From Flavobacterium sp. CBA20B-1 (lineage in GTDB: Bacteria > Bacteroidota > Bacteroidia > Flavobacteriales > Flavobacteriaceae), in NCBI RefSeq assembly GCF_028473145.1, contig NZ_CP092370.1, forward strand, positions 930,001-994,000: DNA of 64,000 nt, in the 5' to 3' direction. Position 1 is the first letter of the stretch; each line of letters starts with the position of its first letter. This document shows, one piece after another, positions 45,316 to 54,244 of this stretch. Made by a program: the position numbers and the translations under genes. The notes under the pieces were generated by a model that saw nothing but the letters and a program-made list of their open reading frames with translations, made no database searches and was not told the origin of the DNA.

Positions 45316-46260
45316 ATGAAAAAGAAAATATTATTTTATGCTCCGTATCATTTTGATATTGATAAAGCTATTCTAACAGAATTAGAAAAGCTAAAGCAAT
45401 ATCAGGTAACTAAATTATCTAGTAATAAATACCGTTACAAAAATAATTTGGAAAGGTTATATAATTTTTTAGGAAAAATATTCTTAAAAAAAACCTTAAA
45501 AAAGCAATGGATGGCAAAAATACAAATGGAAGAAATACTTACAAATCAACCGTTCGATTTATGTTTAATGATGCGTCCGGATTTATTAGAAAAAAATGTG
45601 CTAGAAAAAATTAAAAATACAATTCCTATCCGAAAAGTTTTTTATTGGGATAGTTTTAATAAAATACCTGCTTTTAAAGAAACCCTACCTTATTTTAACC
45701 AATATTTCACTTTTGAAGAAGAAGATGCCCTAAAATATAATTTAAAAAAAATTTCAAATTTTTATATCCATAGATTTTCTGATAAGAAAGTTCATTATGA
45801 TGCCTTTTTCTTTGGTTCTAAAGATTCTAGATTACATAATATATCAAAATTAATAGCTTATCTAAAAAACAAAAATTGGAATGCCAAAGCATTACTGGTT
45901 GGTAAAAAAACTACAAACGATAAAACCGATGGTGTTGAAATAATAAAAAATGGAATTCCATTTGCTGAAATTTATAAATTTGCTGAAAACACCCAAATTG
46001 TTATTGATATTTCGCACCCAAACCAAAAAGGGCTTTCGATGCGTCCTTACGAAGCATTAGGTTTAGAACGAAAACTGATCACAAACAATAGCGAAATTAA
46101 AAAATATGATTTCTATAATCCTAATAATATCTATATCATTGAGGATTTTGATAATTTAGATATTCCTAATTCCTTTTTAGAACAACCTTACGAAAAGATT
46201 TCTGAAGATATTTACAATAAATACCATATAAGCAGCTGGTTAAATTTTATTTTAAAATAA
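45316..46260 (+). CDS. Putative glycosyltransferase, RfaS/CgeB-like, paralogue 2
   Basis: A 314-residue tandem paralogue of the previous gene. Shared marks are KKILFYAPYHFDIDKAI at the start (strand-loop-helix) and HPNQKGLSMRPYEALGLERKLITNN with KKYDFYNPNNIYIIEDFD near the end. The middle contains KVFYWDSFNKIPAFKETLPYFNQYFTFEEED, a WDSF-type turn also found (as YNYDSL) in the paralogue. The pair probably arose by duplication and diverged for different sugars or positions. The spacing is 14 bases. Confidence 0.65.
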   Translation: MKKKILFYAPYHFDIDKAILTELEKLKQYQVTKLSSNKYRYKNNLERLYNFLGKIFLKKTLKKQWMAKIQMEEILTNQPFDLCLMMRPDLLEKNVLEKIKNTIPIRKVFYWDSFNKIPAFKETLPYFNQYFTFEEEDALKYNLKKISNFYIHRFSDKKVHYDAFFFGSKDSRLHNISKLIAYLKNKNWNAKALLVGKKTTNDKTDGVEIIKNGIPFAEIYKFAENTQIVIDISHPNQKGLSMRPYEALGLERKLITNNSEIKKYDFYNPNNIYIIEDFDNLDIPNSFLEQPYEKISEDIYNKYHISSWLNFILK

Positions 46261-46268
46261 TTATCAAA

Positions 46269-47402
46269 ATGCCGAAAAAAATATTATTTGTTTTACACGA
46301 AGATTCACAAACCGGAGCTCCAAACGCTTTATTATCTTTTTTAAAATACCTGCATACGCAGCACAAAGGTGAATTTGTAATAGATCTTTATGTTTTAAGT
46401 TATTTTGGCGGAATCGAAAAAGAGTTAAGAGAAATTAGCCGTAATTTTTACATTCACAAGAAAAAAAAGACCTTTTTTGGCAAAATAGCTAAAATATTCG
46501 GCAGTTCTATTCATAGCATTTTAAAAAAAAACAAATACGATTTAGTTTACGGGAATACCATTGTTACTTTAAATTTATTAAGCGGTTTAAAACAACATCA
46601 CCCCAACATTAAAACGTTATTATACGTACATGAAAGTACGTTTTTAACCAATATATATTTAGAGAAACAAAAAGCTGCCAATCAGTTTAAAAATATAAAT
46701 TATGTTTTTGCAGTTTCCAAAGCTGCTCTCACTAATTTGGTTGAAAATTATAATGTTCCGCCAGAAATATGCTCAATTATTTATCCTACAATTCCAGAAG
46801 AATCGTTCATCAAAGATTTTAATTTTGAAAAAAAAATTAATTCTACTGAATTAACTCTTGTAACAATTGGTCATCCAAACCTTACAAAGGGAACCGATTT
46901 AATTCCGCAAATTGCACACCGTTTAAGAGAGAAAAATCCTTCATTACAATTTAAAATTTATATTGTAGGTATTCTTAATAACAATGAGTATTTAAAAGCA
47001 ATTCAGTTAGATATTGATAAACTTCAATTGACAAATTTTATCGAATTAGTTCCACACACACCCAAACCTTTAAATTATTTAGATATTGCTCATATTTACT
47101 TGATACCTTCAAGAGAAGATTCCTTTTCTTTAATGGCAATGCATGCTGCAAAATTTGAAAAACCAATAATAATGTTTAAAAATGCTGTTGGTGTATCAGA
47201 TGTTCTAAATGAAGACTGTGTTTTTTATGCCAATTATTTAGATATTAATGATTTTGTAACACAAATAGAATCAATAATTAATGACCCAACGTTCGTTAAA
47301 CAAAAAACACGCAACGCTTTAGAAGCTTACAATGAAAATTTAAAAGCTTCAAAAAGTAATCAATTGCATTACCAAACACTAAAAAGTATATTAAATAATT
47401 AA
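46269..47402 (+). CDS. Family 4 glycosyltransferase
   Basis: A 377-residue GT-B enzyme, last gene of the glycan operon. It begins KKILFVLHEDSQTGAPNALLSFLKYL, with the acceptor-side GAPN loop. The donor domain holds TIGHPNLTKGTDLIPQIA, KIYIVGILNNNEYLKAI, IELVPHTPKPLNYLDIAHIYLIPSREDSFSLMAMHAAKFEKPIIMF: the EDSFSLMAMHAA stretch is the GT4 E-x7-E motif with the second Glu replaced (Ala or His), an oddity that could affect donor binding. It is eight bases from the previous gene. Confidence 0.85.
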   Translation: MPKKILFVLHEDSQTGAPNALLSFLKYLHTQHKGEFVIDLYVLSYFGGIEKELREISRNFYIHKKKKTFFGKIAKIFGSSIHSILKKNKYDLVYGNTIVTLNLLSGLKQHHPNIKTLLYVHESTFLTNIYLEKQKAANQFKNINYVFAVSKAALTNLVENYNVPPEICSIIYPTIPEESFIKDFNFEKKINSTELTLVTIGHPNLTKGTDLIPQIAHRLREKNPSLQFKIYIVGILNNNEYLKAIQLDIDKLQLTNFIELVPHTPKPLNYLDIAHIYLIPSREDSFSLMAMHAAKFEKPIIMFKNAVGVSDVLNEDCVFYANYLDINDFVTQIESIINDPTFVKQKTRNALEAYNENLKASKSNQLHYQTLKSILNN

Positions 47403-47455
47403 TTTTTACACATTATATATTCACAAATTTCGTTATATTTATTAAAATTAATAAA

Positions 47456-48973
47456 ATGAAAACCCTCTATAACATTTTGTTTTTAATAACAATCATTAGC
47501 TTTGCTTCGTGCCGCGATGATTTTAATTTTGAGCCCGCAACAGGTTCCGAACTCACTTTTTCTAAAGATACTGTTTATTTAGACACTATTTTTTCAAATA
47601 TCGGTTCAAGTACGTACAATTTAAGAGTTTACAACAACAGCAATAAAGACATTAAAATACCATCGATTCGATTGGGTAAAGGCGATAATTCTAATTTTCG
47701 ATTAATGGTTGATGGAATGCCCGGAAAAAGCTTTGAAAATGTAGAACTTTTAGCAAAAGACAGTATGTTTATCTTCGTTGAAACCACGGTTGACATTAAA
47801 CAGCAAACCAATGGAGCCGAATTTTTATACACCGATGAAATTCTTTTTCAGGCAGGCAGCAATCTGCAAAAAGTGAATTTGGTTACTTTGGTTAAAGATG
47901 CTGTTTTTTTGTATCCGCAGAAATTTCAAAACGGTTCTTACGAAAGCATCACCATAAACGACGAACAAGTATATGGTTTCTTTTTAGATGAAAACGATGC
48001 TACAAACGGCAACGAATTAGAATGGAACAACACCAAACCGTATGTGATATATGGCGCAGCAGCTGTTCCGCCTGGTAAAACTTTAAACGTTTCTGCTGGC
48101 ACAGAAGTACATTTTCACCGCAATTCTGCTTTAATCGCTTTCCCTACATCAACAATCAATGCACAAGGAAGTATTGAAAATCCTATTTTAATGCAAGGCG
48201 ACCGTTTAGAACCCAATTTTGAAGTCACTCCCGGACAATGGACAGGGGTTTGGATTGGGCAAAACAGCAACATTTCTATTGCAAACACCGTTATCAAAAA
48301 TGCAGTTAACGGCTTATTAATCAACGCGAATAACGGCACAGCTTCGTTAGAAAATGTACAGATTTACAATTGCGAACAATTTGGTTTGTTATTGGCAACT
48401 GCAAATGTTATGGGCAAAAATGTTGTTACCAACAATTGTGGTAGGGCTGCATTGGCAATTACCAACGGCGGCGTGTATGATTTTACACATTGTACGTTTG
48501 CAAATTATTGGAGCCGACAAAACCAAACCGCTGCAATAATAGATAATGGCGATGGAACCCTTCCGTTTGCTTTGCAGGCACAATTTAAAAACAGTATTAT
48601 TTATGGAAATGCCAGCGAATCAATTGTATTAATTCCGGCAAATAATCAATCAAATTTCAACTTTTCATTCAATTATTGCCTGATTAAATTTCAAAATACA
48701 GGAAACCGATACAATACCGAAGTTTTTCCTTATAATTTCAATAATCCAACAAATTACAACAATAATTTAATCGCTAAAAATTTCAACGAACATCAACCCT
48801 ATTTTTCAAACACACAGAAAAATAAAATGATGATTACCGATAAAGCAACGTCGTTAATTAATTACGGAAATCCGCTTTTTGCGCAACAAGTTCCGAACGA
48901 TTTGTTGGGAAACAGCAGACTAACTACACCCGATTTAGGTGCTTATCAACACGTAACTTCTTCGGTAGATTAA
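47456..48973 (+). CDS. Right-handed beta-helix lipoprotein
   Basis: A 505-residue lipoprotein (MKTLYNILFLITIISFASC, lipobox Cys19). Residues about 25-170 look like an Ig-like/ASPM-type domain (TVYLDTIFSNIGSSTYNLRVYNNS). Residues about 190-430 are a parallel beta-helix: repeated turns such as NTVIKNAVNGLLINANNGT, LENVQIYNCEQFGLLLA and FKNSIIYGNASESIVLI. A C-terminal NPLFAQQVPNDLLGNSRLTTPDLGAYQ closes it, as in polysaccharide-binding or lyase-like proteins. It is probably on the cell surface; no catalytic residue is evident. It follows the glycan cluster but has its own leader. Confidence 0.8.
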   Translation: MKTLYNILFLITIISFASCRDDFNFEPATGSELTFSKDTVYLDTIFSNIGSSTYNLRVYNNSNKDIKIPSIRLGKGDNSNFRLMVDGMPGKSFENVELLAKDSMFIFVETTVDIKQQTNGAEFLYTDEILFQAGSNLQKVNLVTLVKDAVFLYPQKFQNGSYESITINDEQVYGFFLDENDATNGNELEWNNTKPYVIYGAAAVPPGKTLNVSAGTEVHFHRNSALIAFPTSTINAQGSIENPILMQGDRLEPNFEVTPGQWTGVWIGQNSNISIANTVIKNAVNGLLINANNGTASLENVQIYNCEQFGLLLATANVMGKNVVTNNCGRAALAITNGGVYDFTHCTFANYWSRQNQTAAIIDNGDGTLPFALQAQFKNSIIYGNASESIVLIPANNQSNFNFSFNYCLIKFQNTGNRYNTEVFPYNFNNPTNYNNNLIAKNFNEHQPYFSNTQKNKMMITDKATSLINYGNPLFAQQVPNDLLGNSRLTTPDLGAYQHVTSSVD

Positions 48974-49045
48974 ATTGCTAATATTATTTTTTAGTAGTAA
49001 TTTTGTTTTTTAGTTATCAATAACAATACAACAAACCTTAAAACG

Positions 49046-52000
49046 ATGATTCAATTTTTTGAAAATGCGTCTGGTACAGTTTATGCTGTGCAAACCTCAA
49101 TTCCATTAAACATGGACGATGTAGCAAAACTAAATTGGTTATTTGGCGATGCTGCACCAATCGAAACACCCGCTGTAAACCAAACTTTTGTGGGGCCGCG
49201 TGCTGCCATGATTACACCTTGGAGTACTAATGCAGTAGAAATTACACAAAATATGGGTGTAAACGGAATCATTCGTATAGAAGAATTCCAAAAAACAGAA
49301 GAAGATTTTAACGACTTCGACCCAATGATTTCTCAAAAATATCCGTCGCTTACGCAGGATATGTTTACTATTGATATACAACCGCAACCCATTCAAGAAA
49401 TTGATGATATTGCAGCTTACAACAAACAAGAAGGTTTGGCTTTAAGCGATGAAGAGGTGACTTATCTAAACAATGTTGCAACTAAAATAGGTAGAAAATT
49501 GACCGACTCTGAGGTTTTTGGATTTTCGCAAGTAAATTCAGAACACTGTCGTCATAAAATTTTCAACGGCACTTTTGTAATTGATGGAATGGAACAACCA
49601 ACTTCCTTATTCAAATTGATAAAGAGCACGTCGGAAACCAATCCAAACGATATTGTTTCGGCTTATAAAGACAATGTGGCTTTTGTAAAAGGACCACGTG
49701 TAACGCAGTTTGCCCCAAATACCGCAGACAAACCCGATTTTTACACAGAAAAAGAATTTGATTCGGTAATTTCCTTAAAAGCCGAAACACATAATTTCCC
49801 TACCACAGTAGAACCTTTTAACGGTGCTGCAACGGGTTCGGGCGGTGAAATTCGCGATCGCTTAGCAGGTGGTCAAGGCTCGTTGCCTTTAGCAGGAACA
49901 GCAATTTATATGACTTCGTATTCGCGCTTAGAAGACGATCGAAATTGGGAAAAAGCAATGAATGAAAGAAATTGGTTGTACCAAACACCAATGGATATTT
50001 TAATAAAAGCATCAAACGGTGCTTCCGATTTTGGAAACAAATTTGGACAACCACTCATTACAGGTTCGGTTTTAACCTTTGAACATGAAGAAAATGCTTC
50101 GACAGGCTCAGCACAGGCAAGAAAATTAGGTTACGATAAAGTAATCATGCAAGCCGGTGGTATTGGCTACGGAAAAGCCGATCAAGCAAAAAAACACGAA
50201 CCACAATCTGGCGACCAAATTGTAATTTTAGGAGGTGAAAACTACCGAATTGGTATGGGCGGTGCTGCAGTTTCGTCTGCAGACACGGGTGCTTTTGGTT
50301 CGGGTATCGAATTAAATGCCATTCAACGCTCCAACCCCGAAATGCAAAAACGTGCAGCCAATGCAGTGCGCGGCATGGTGGAATCAGATGTAAACCCTAT
50401 TGTTTCTATTCACGATCACGGTGCAGGCGGACACTTAAACTGCTTGTCGGAATTGGTTGAAAACACTGGCGGATTGATCGATTTAGATAAATTGCCAGTT
50501 GGAGATCCAACCTTATCAGCAAAAGAAATTATTGGTAACGAATCGCAAGAGCGTATGGGATTGGTTATTGGTAAAAATGATATGGATACCTTAAAACGCG
50601 TTGCTGAACGTGAGCGTTCTCCGATATATACCGTGGGCGAGGTTACCAACAACCAAAGATTTACTTTTCAATCGGCTACAAGTGGCGAAAAACCAATGGA
50701 TTTAGCTTTGGCAGACATGTTTGGTTCTTCCCCAAAAACCATTATGAACGATGAAACTGTTGTTTATAATTATGCCGATATAGTATATGAAAAAGAAGAA
50801 GTTTACAACTATTTAAACCAAGTTTTGCAATTAGAAGCTGTTGCTTGTAAAGATTGGTTAACCAATAAAGTAGATCGTTGCGTGGGCGGTCGTGTAGCCA
50901 AACAGCAATGTGTGGGACCTTTGCAATTGCCGCTAAACAATGTAGGTGTGATGGCGCTTGATTTTAAAGGGAAAGAAGGTATTGCAACCTCAGTGGGCCA
51001 CTCACCTATCACCGCATTGGTAGATCCTGTTGCAGGTAGTAGAAATGCCATTGGCGAAGCGTTGTCGAACATTCTATTTGCTCCTATAAAAAATGGATTA
51101 AGTGGTATCTCCCTATCAGCCAACTGGATGTGGGCGTGTAACAACAAAGGCGAAGATGCCCGTTTATACGAAGCAGTAAAAGGCTGTGCCGATTTTGCAA
51201 TTGAATTAGGAATTAACATTCCAACAGGGAAAGATTCGCTTTCAATGAAGCAAAAATACCCTGACGGAGATGTTATTGCTCCAGGAACGGTGATTATTTC
51301 GGCTGCAGGAAACTGTACAGACATTAAAAAAGTGGTAGAACCTGTTTTATCAAAAAGTGCCGATTCTATTTATTATATCAATCTATCCAAAGATCAATTC
51401 AAATTAGGAGGATCATCTTTTGCACAAATTTTAAACAAGGTGGGCAACGATGTTCCAACAATTACAGATGCTGCTTACTTTAAAAAAGCATTCAATACCA
51501 TTCAAGAATTAATCAATGACAATCAAATTGCAGCAGGGCACGATGTGGGTTCTGGTGGTTTAATCACCACTTTGCTAGAAATGTGTTTTGCCGGATATAA
51601 TTTAGATGCCGATATTGATTTAACAGGCTTAAACGAATCTGATATCATTAAAGCGCTTTTCAATGAAAACATCGCCGTAGTGTTACAAGCTCAAAACGAC
51701 CGTATTTTTGAAAGCAAAATGGATGCAAACGGTATCGAGTTTGTAAAAATTGGTGTTCCTTCAGAAGGTCACGATTTAAAAGTAATCTTCGGAAAAGAGT
51801 TTTACAACTTTAATATCAATGAATTACGCGACACTTGGTTCATTACTTCGTATTATTTAGATAAAAGACAATCTAAAAACGGAATGGCACGCGAACGCTT
51901 AATGAATTATAAAAACCAACCGTTACAGTTTAATTTTCCGTTTCATTTCAACGGACAAAAACCTGTAATTGAGAATACAAAACCACGACCAAAAGCAGCA

Positions 52001-52738
52001 ATCATTCGTGAGAAAGGATCAAATTCTGAACGCGAAATGGCAAATGCTATGTTCTTAGCCGGATTTGACGTTAAAGATGTACACATGACCGATTTAATCA
52101 CTGGTCGTGAAACATTAGAAGATATTCAGTTTATTGGTGCTGTTGGTGGCTTTTCAAATTCAGATGTTTTAGGCTCTGCAAAAGGTTGGGCTGGTGCATT
52201 TATGTACAACGAAAAAGCAAACACTGCATTGAAAAATTTCTTTGCACGTCCGGATACTCTTTCAGTAGGAATTTGCAACGGATGCCAATTGTTTATGGAA
52301 TTAGAATTGATCAATCCAGAGCATGAAGTACACGGAAAAATGCATCACAACACATCCCAAAAACACGAGTCAAACTTTGTTTCTGTAAAAGTACAACCAA
52401 ACAAATCGGTAATGCTTTCTACCTTAGCCGGAACAACTTTAGGGGTTTGGATTTCGCATGGTGAAGGGAAATTTAATTTACCAAATAGCGAAAGCGACTA
52501 TCACATTGTGGCAAAATATGCGTATGATAAATATCCTGCCAACCCAAATGGATCTGATTACAACACCGCAATGATGTGTGATAAAACCGGACGCCATTTA
52601 GTGACTATGCCTCATATAGAGCGTTCTGTTTTTCCATGGAATTGGGCAAACTATCCCGCAGGCAGAAAAGACGAAGTTTCGCCATGGGTAGAAGCTTTTG
52701 TGAATGCACGCAAATGGTGCGAGGAAAATCAGTTATAA
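49046..52738 (+). CDS. purL: Phosphoribosylformylglycinamidine synthase, with a small in-frame insertion
   Basis: PurL (FGAM synthase) converts FGAR, glutamine and ATP to FGAM in purine synthesis. The 1,230-residue single chain is the large type: N-terminal PurS-like part (1-150), linker, two AIRS-like halves with the ATP-site motif KAETHNFPTTVEPFNGAATGSGGEIRD, and a C-terminal glutaminase with Cys in GICNGCQLFMELE and the His/Glu pair near SHGEGKFNL. At about residues 352-358 the sequence reads HEENASTGSAQARKLG; homologues I remember read HEENARKLG. The seven extra residues come from a 21-base stretch (about 50099-50119) that reads like a dispersed flavobacterial repeat (TCGACAGGCTCAGCACAGG). 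Confidence 0.95.
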   Translation: MIQFFENASGTVYAVQTSIPLNMDDVAKLNWLFGDAAPIETPAVNQTFVGPRAAMITPWSTNAVEITQNMGVNGIIRIEEFQKTEEDFNDFDPMISQKYPSLTQDMFTIDIQPQPIQEIDDIAAYNKQEGLALSDEEVTYLNNVATKIGRKLTDSEVFGFSQVNSEHCRHKIFNGTFVIDGMEQPTSLFKLIKSTSETNPNDIVSAYKDNVAFVKGPRVTQFAPNTADKPDFYTEKEFDSVISLKAETHNFPTTVEPFNGAATGSGGEIRDRLAGGQGSLPLAGTAIYMTSYSRLEDDRNWEKAMNERNWLYQTPMDILIKASNGASDFGNKFGQPLITGSVLTFEHEENASTGSAQARKLGYDKVIMQAGGIGYGKADQAKKHEPQSGDQIVILGGENYRIGMGGAAVSSADTGAFGSGIELNAIQRSNPEMQKRAANAVRGMVESDVNPIVSIHDHGAGGHLNCLSELVENTGGLIDLDKLPVGDPTLSAKEIIGNESQERMGLVIGKNDMDTLKRVAERERSPIYTVGEVTNNQRFTFQSATSGEKPMDLALADMFGSSPKTIMNDETVVYNYADIVYEKEEVYNYLNQVLQLEAVACKDWLTNKVDRCVGGRVAKQQCVGPLQLPLNNVGVMALDFKGKEGIATSVGHSPITALVDPVAGSRNAIGEALSNILFAPIKNGLSGISLSANWMWACNNKGEDARLYEAVKGCADFAIELGINIPTGKDSLSMKQKYPDGDVIAPGTVIISAAGNCTDIKKVVEPVLSKSADSIYYINLSKDQFKLGGSSFAQILNKVGNDVPTITDAAYFKKAFNTIQELINDNQIAAGHDVGSGGLITTLLEMCFAGYNLDADIDLTGLNESDIIKALFNENIAVVLQAQNDRIFESKMDANGIEFVKIGVPSEGHDLKVIFGKEFYNFNINELRDTWFITSYYLDKRQSKNGMARERLMNYKNQPLQFNFPFHFNGQKPVIENTKPRPKAAIIREKGSNSEREMANAMFLAGFDVKDVHMTDLITGRETLEDIQFIGAVGGFSNSDVLGSAKGWAGAFMYNEKANTALKNFFARPDTLSVGICNGCQLFMELELINPEHEVHGKMHHNTSQKHESNFVSVKVQPNKSVMLSTLAGTTLGVWISHGEGKFNLPNSESDYHIVAKYAYDKYPANPNGSDYNTAMMCDKTGRHLVTMPHIERSVFPWNWANYPAGRKDEVSPWVEAFVNARKWCEENQL
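50097..50120 (+). repeat. Mini-repeat inserted in frame in purL
   Basis: The sequence CTTCGACAGGCTCAGCACAGG reads like a short dispersed repeat common between genes in flavobacteria (memory, not checked). Here it adds seven residues in a surface-loop-like position without breaking the frame. Confidence 0.5.
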
Positions 52739-52762
52739 ATCATCAATTAATAAGTTAGAAAT

Positions 52763-52796
52763 GCAGCCAGTTAATAAAACTGGCTGTACTTTTTTA
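52763..52796. terminator. Bidirectional terminator between purL and the sugar dehydrogenase
   Basis: GCAGCCAGTT pairs with AACTGGCTGT (one wobble) around a five-base loop, followed by T6. Confidence 0.85.
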
Positions 52797-52799
52797 GGG

Positions 52800-54035
52800 C
52801 TATTTTGCTTTAGATATTTTGTAAATTTTACCACTATCGGTGATGGCGTATAAAGATTGATTTTGATGTCGTCCTAATACATCTCTAAAACGCTCGTTCT
52901 TATCAGCTAACAAACGTTCTTCGCCCGCTACTTTATTATTTGTAATAACCAATCGAATAATGTGTTGACCACTTAATGCGCCAAGAAATAAATTATTTTG
53001 CCATTCGGGAACCGCATTTCCTGTATAAAAATCGATACCACTGGGCGAAATAGATGGATCCCAATAATATACCGGTTGTTCCATACCTTCTTTTTGAGTA
53101 ATGCCCTCACCAATTTTGTTGCCATTGTATTCTAAACCATACGAAATTATTGGCCAACCGTAATTTTTACCTGCTTCGATAAAGTTAATTTCATCGCCAC
53201 CCATTGCACCAAACTCTGCTTCCCACAACTGCTTGGTAACGGGGTGAAAAGCCATACCTTGAGGATTTCTATGACCATACGAATAAATTTCGGATTTTGC
53301 ATTGGCATCAGAAACAAAAGGATTACTCGAAACAGGCTGTCCGCTTTTAGAAATTCGAACAATTTTTCCCAATGCTGAATTAAGTGCTTGTGCTTGCGGA
53401 CGCGTTGCTAAATCTGATCGTTCACCCGTGCTAACATATAAATTGCCTGCGTCATCAAAAGCTAATCGACTTCCATAATGCAAACTGCCATTATAGGAAG
53501 GTTCTGCTCTATAAATCACCGTAGGGTTTTCAATAGCTTTTTCATCAGCACTCAATTTTCCTTTTGCAACTGAAGTTAAATTACCATTTCCATAAGCTTC
53601 AGAAAATGACCAATAAATCATTCGGTTTGATGAGAATTCAGGATCTAGAGCAACATCTAGCATTCCACCCTGACCGCTGTTGTCCACATTTGGAAAGCCA
53701 TTCACTTGTGATTGTAAAATTCCATTTTCTGTGAAAATTTTCATGTGCCCGTTTTTATCTGTCACCAATAAATTTCCATTGGGCATATCCACAATTGCCC
53801 AAGGTCTGCCAATATTTTCTGCAATTACTTCTACAGACAACTTTGTTTGGGTTTTAACACTACCAATGCGCGTTTGCCCTTCAAAAGCTGGTTTATAAGT
53901 TGTGTGTGGTGGTTGTGTTTCCACAGGATCACCCAATTGAACAGTTTCATCGGTTGGTGGATTAGCATTATCATCATTGCAAGAAAAAATGCCTAACAAT
54001 ATGAAAACAGGTATAAAACTAAAATTCTTTCTCAT
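52800..54035 (-). CDS. PQQ-dependent sugar dehydrogenase (soluble glucose dehydrogenase-like) lipoprotein
   Basis: A 411-residue lipoprotein (MRKNFSFIPVFILLGIFSC, Cys19). The body is a six-bladed beta-propeller of the GSDH family: NIGRPWAIVDMPNGNLLVTDKNGHM, GGMLDVALDPEFSSNRMIYWSFSE, SLHYGSRLAFDDAGNLYVSTGERS, SYGHRNPQGMAFHPVTKQLWEAEFG, and GDEINFIEAGKNYGWP. The GHRNPQG and GDEIN motifs line the PQQ/Ca site in characterised members. It likely oxidises aldoses or acts on periplasmic sugars; PQQ would have to be taken up or made elsewhere, since no pqq genes are visible here. Single gene. Confidence 0.9.
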   Translation of the reverse strand: MRKNFSFIPVFILLGIFSCNDDNANPPTDETVQLGDPVETQPPHTTYKPAFEGQTRIGSVKTQTKLSVEVIAENIGRPWAIVDMPNGNLLVTDKNGHMKIFTENGILQSQVNGFPNVDNSGQGGMLDVALDPEFSSNRMIYWSFSEAYGNGNLTSVAKGKLSADEKAIENPTVIYRAEPSYNGSLHYGSRLAFDDAGNLYVSTGERSDLATRPQAQALNSALGKIVRISKSGQPVSSNPFVSDANAKSEIYSYGHRNPQGMAFHPVTKQLWEAEFGAMGGDEINFIEAGKNYGWPIISYGLEYNGNKIGEGITQKEGMEQPVYYWDPSISPSGIDFYTGNAVPEWQNNLFLGALSGQHIIRLVITNNKVAGEERLLADKNERFRDVLGRHQNQSLYAITDSGKIYKISKAK

Positions 54036-54192
54036 AGCTTAAAAAATTAATATTTAGTATCTTTAAAGATAGGAATTATTTTTTGAACCAGTAATCAAAT
54101 AAATTATAAACAGCTATTTTTAGATGGAACAATGATAACAAACCGTTTTTTATGTTAGAGAAATATTGTTTTTAAAATAGGATATAAATAGC

Positions 54193-54200
54193 TAAATTTG
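54193..54200 (+). promoter_or_regulatory. -7 promoter element of fabV
   Basis: TAAATTTG fits TAnnTTTG, 44 bases before the ATG. There is no strong -33 element. Confidence 0.45.
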
Positions 54201-54244
54201 GTTCATTAAATTTAAACAACACTAAATAATAAAATAGATTTAAA

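Noticed and set aside
44351..46260. One glycosyltransferase gene broken in two
   Set aside because: Both frames have complete N and C termini and align with each other along their length, so they are tandem paralogues.
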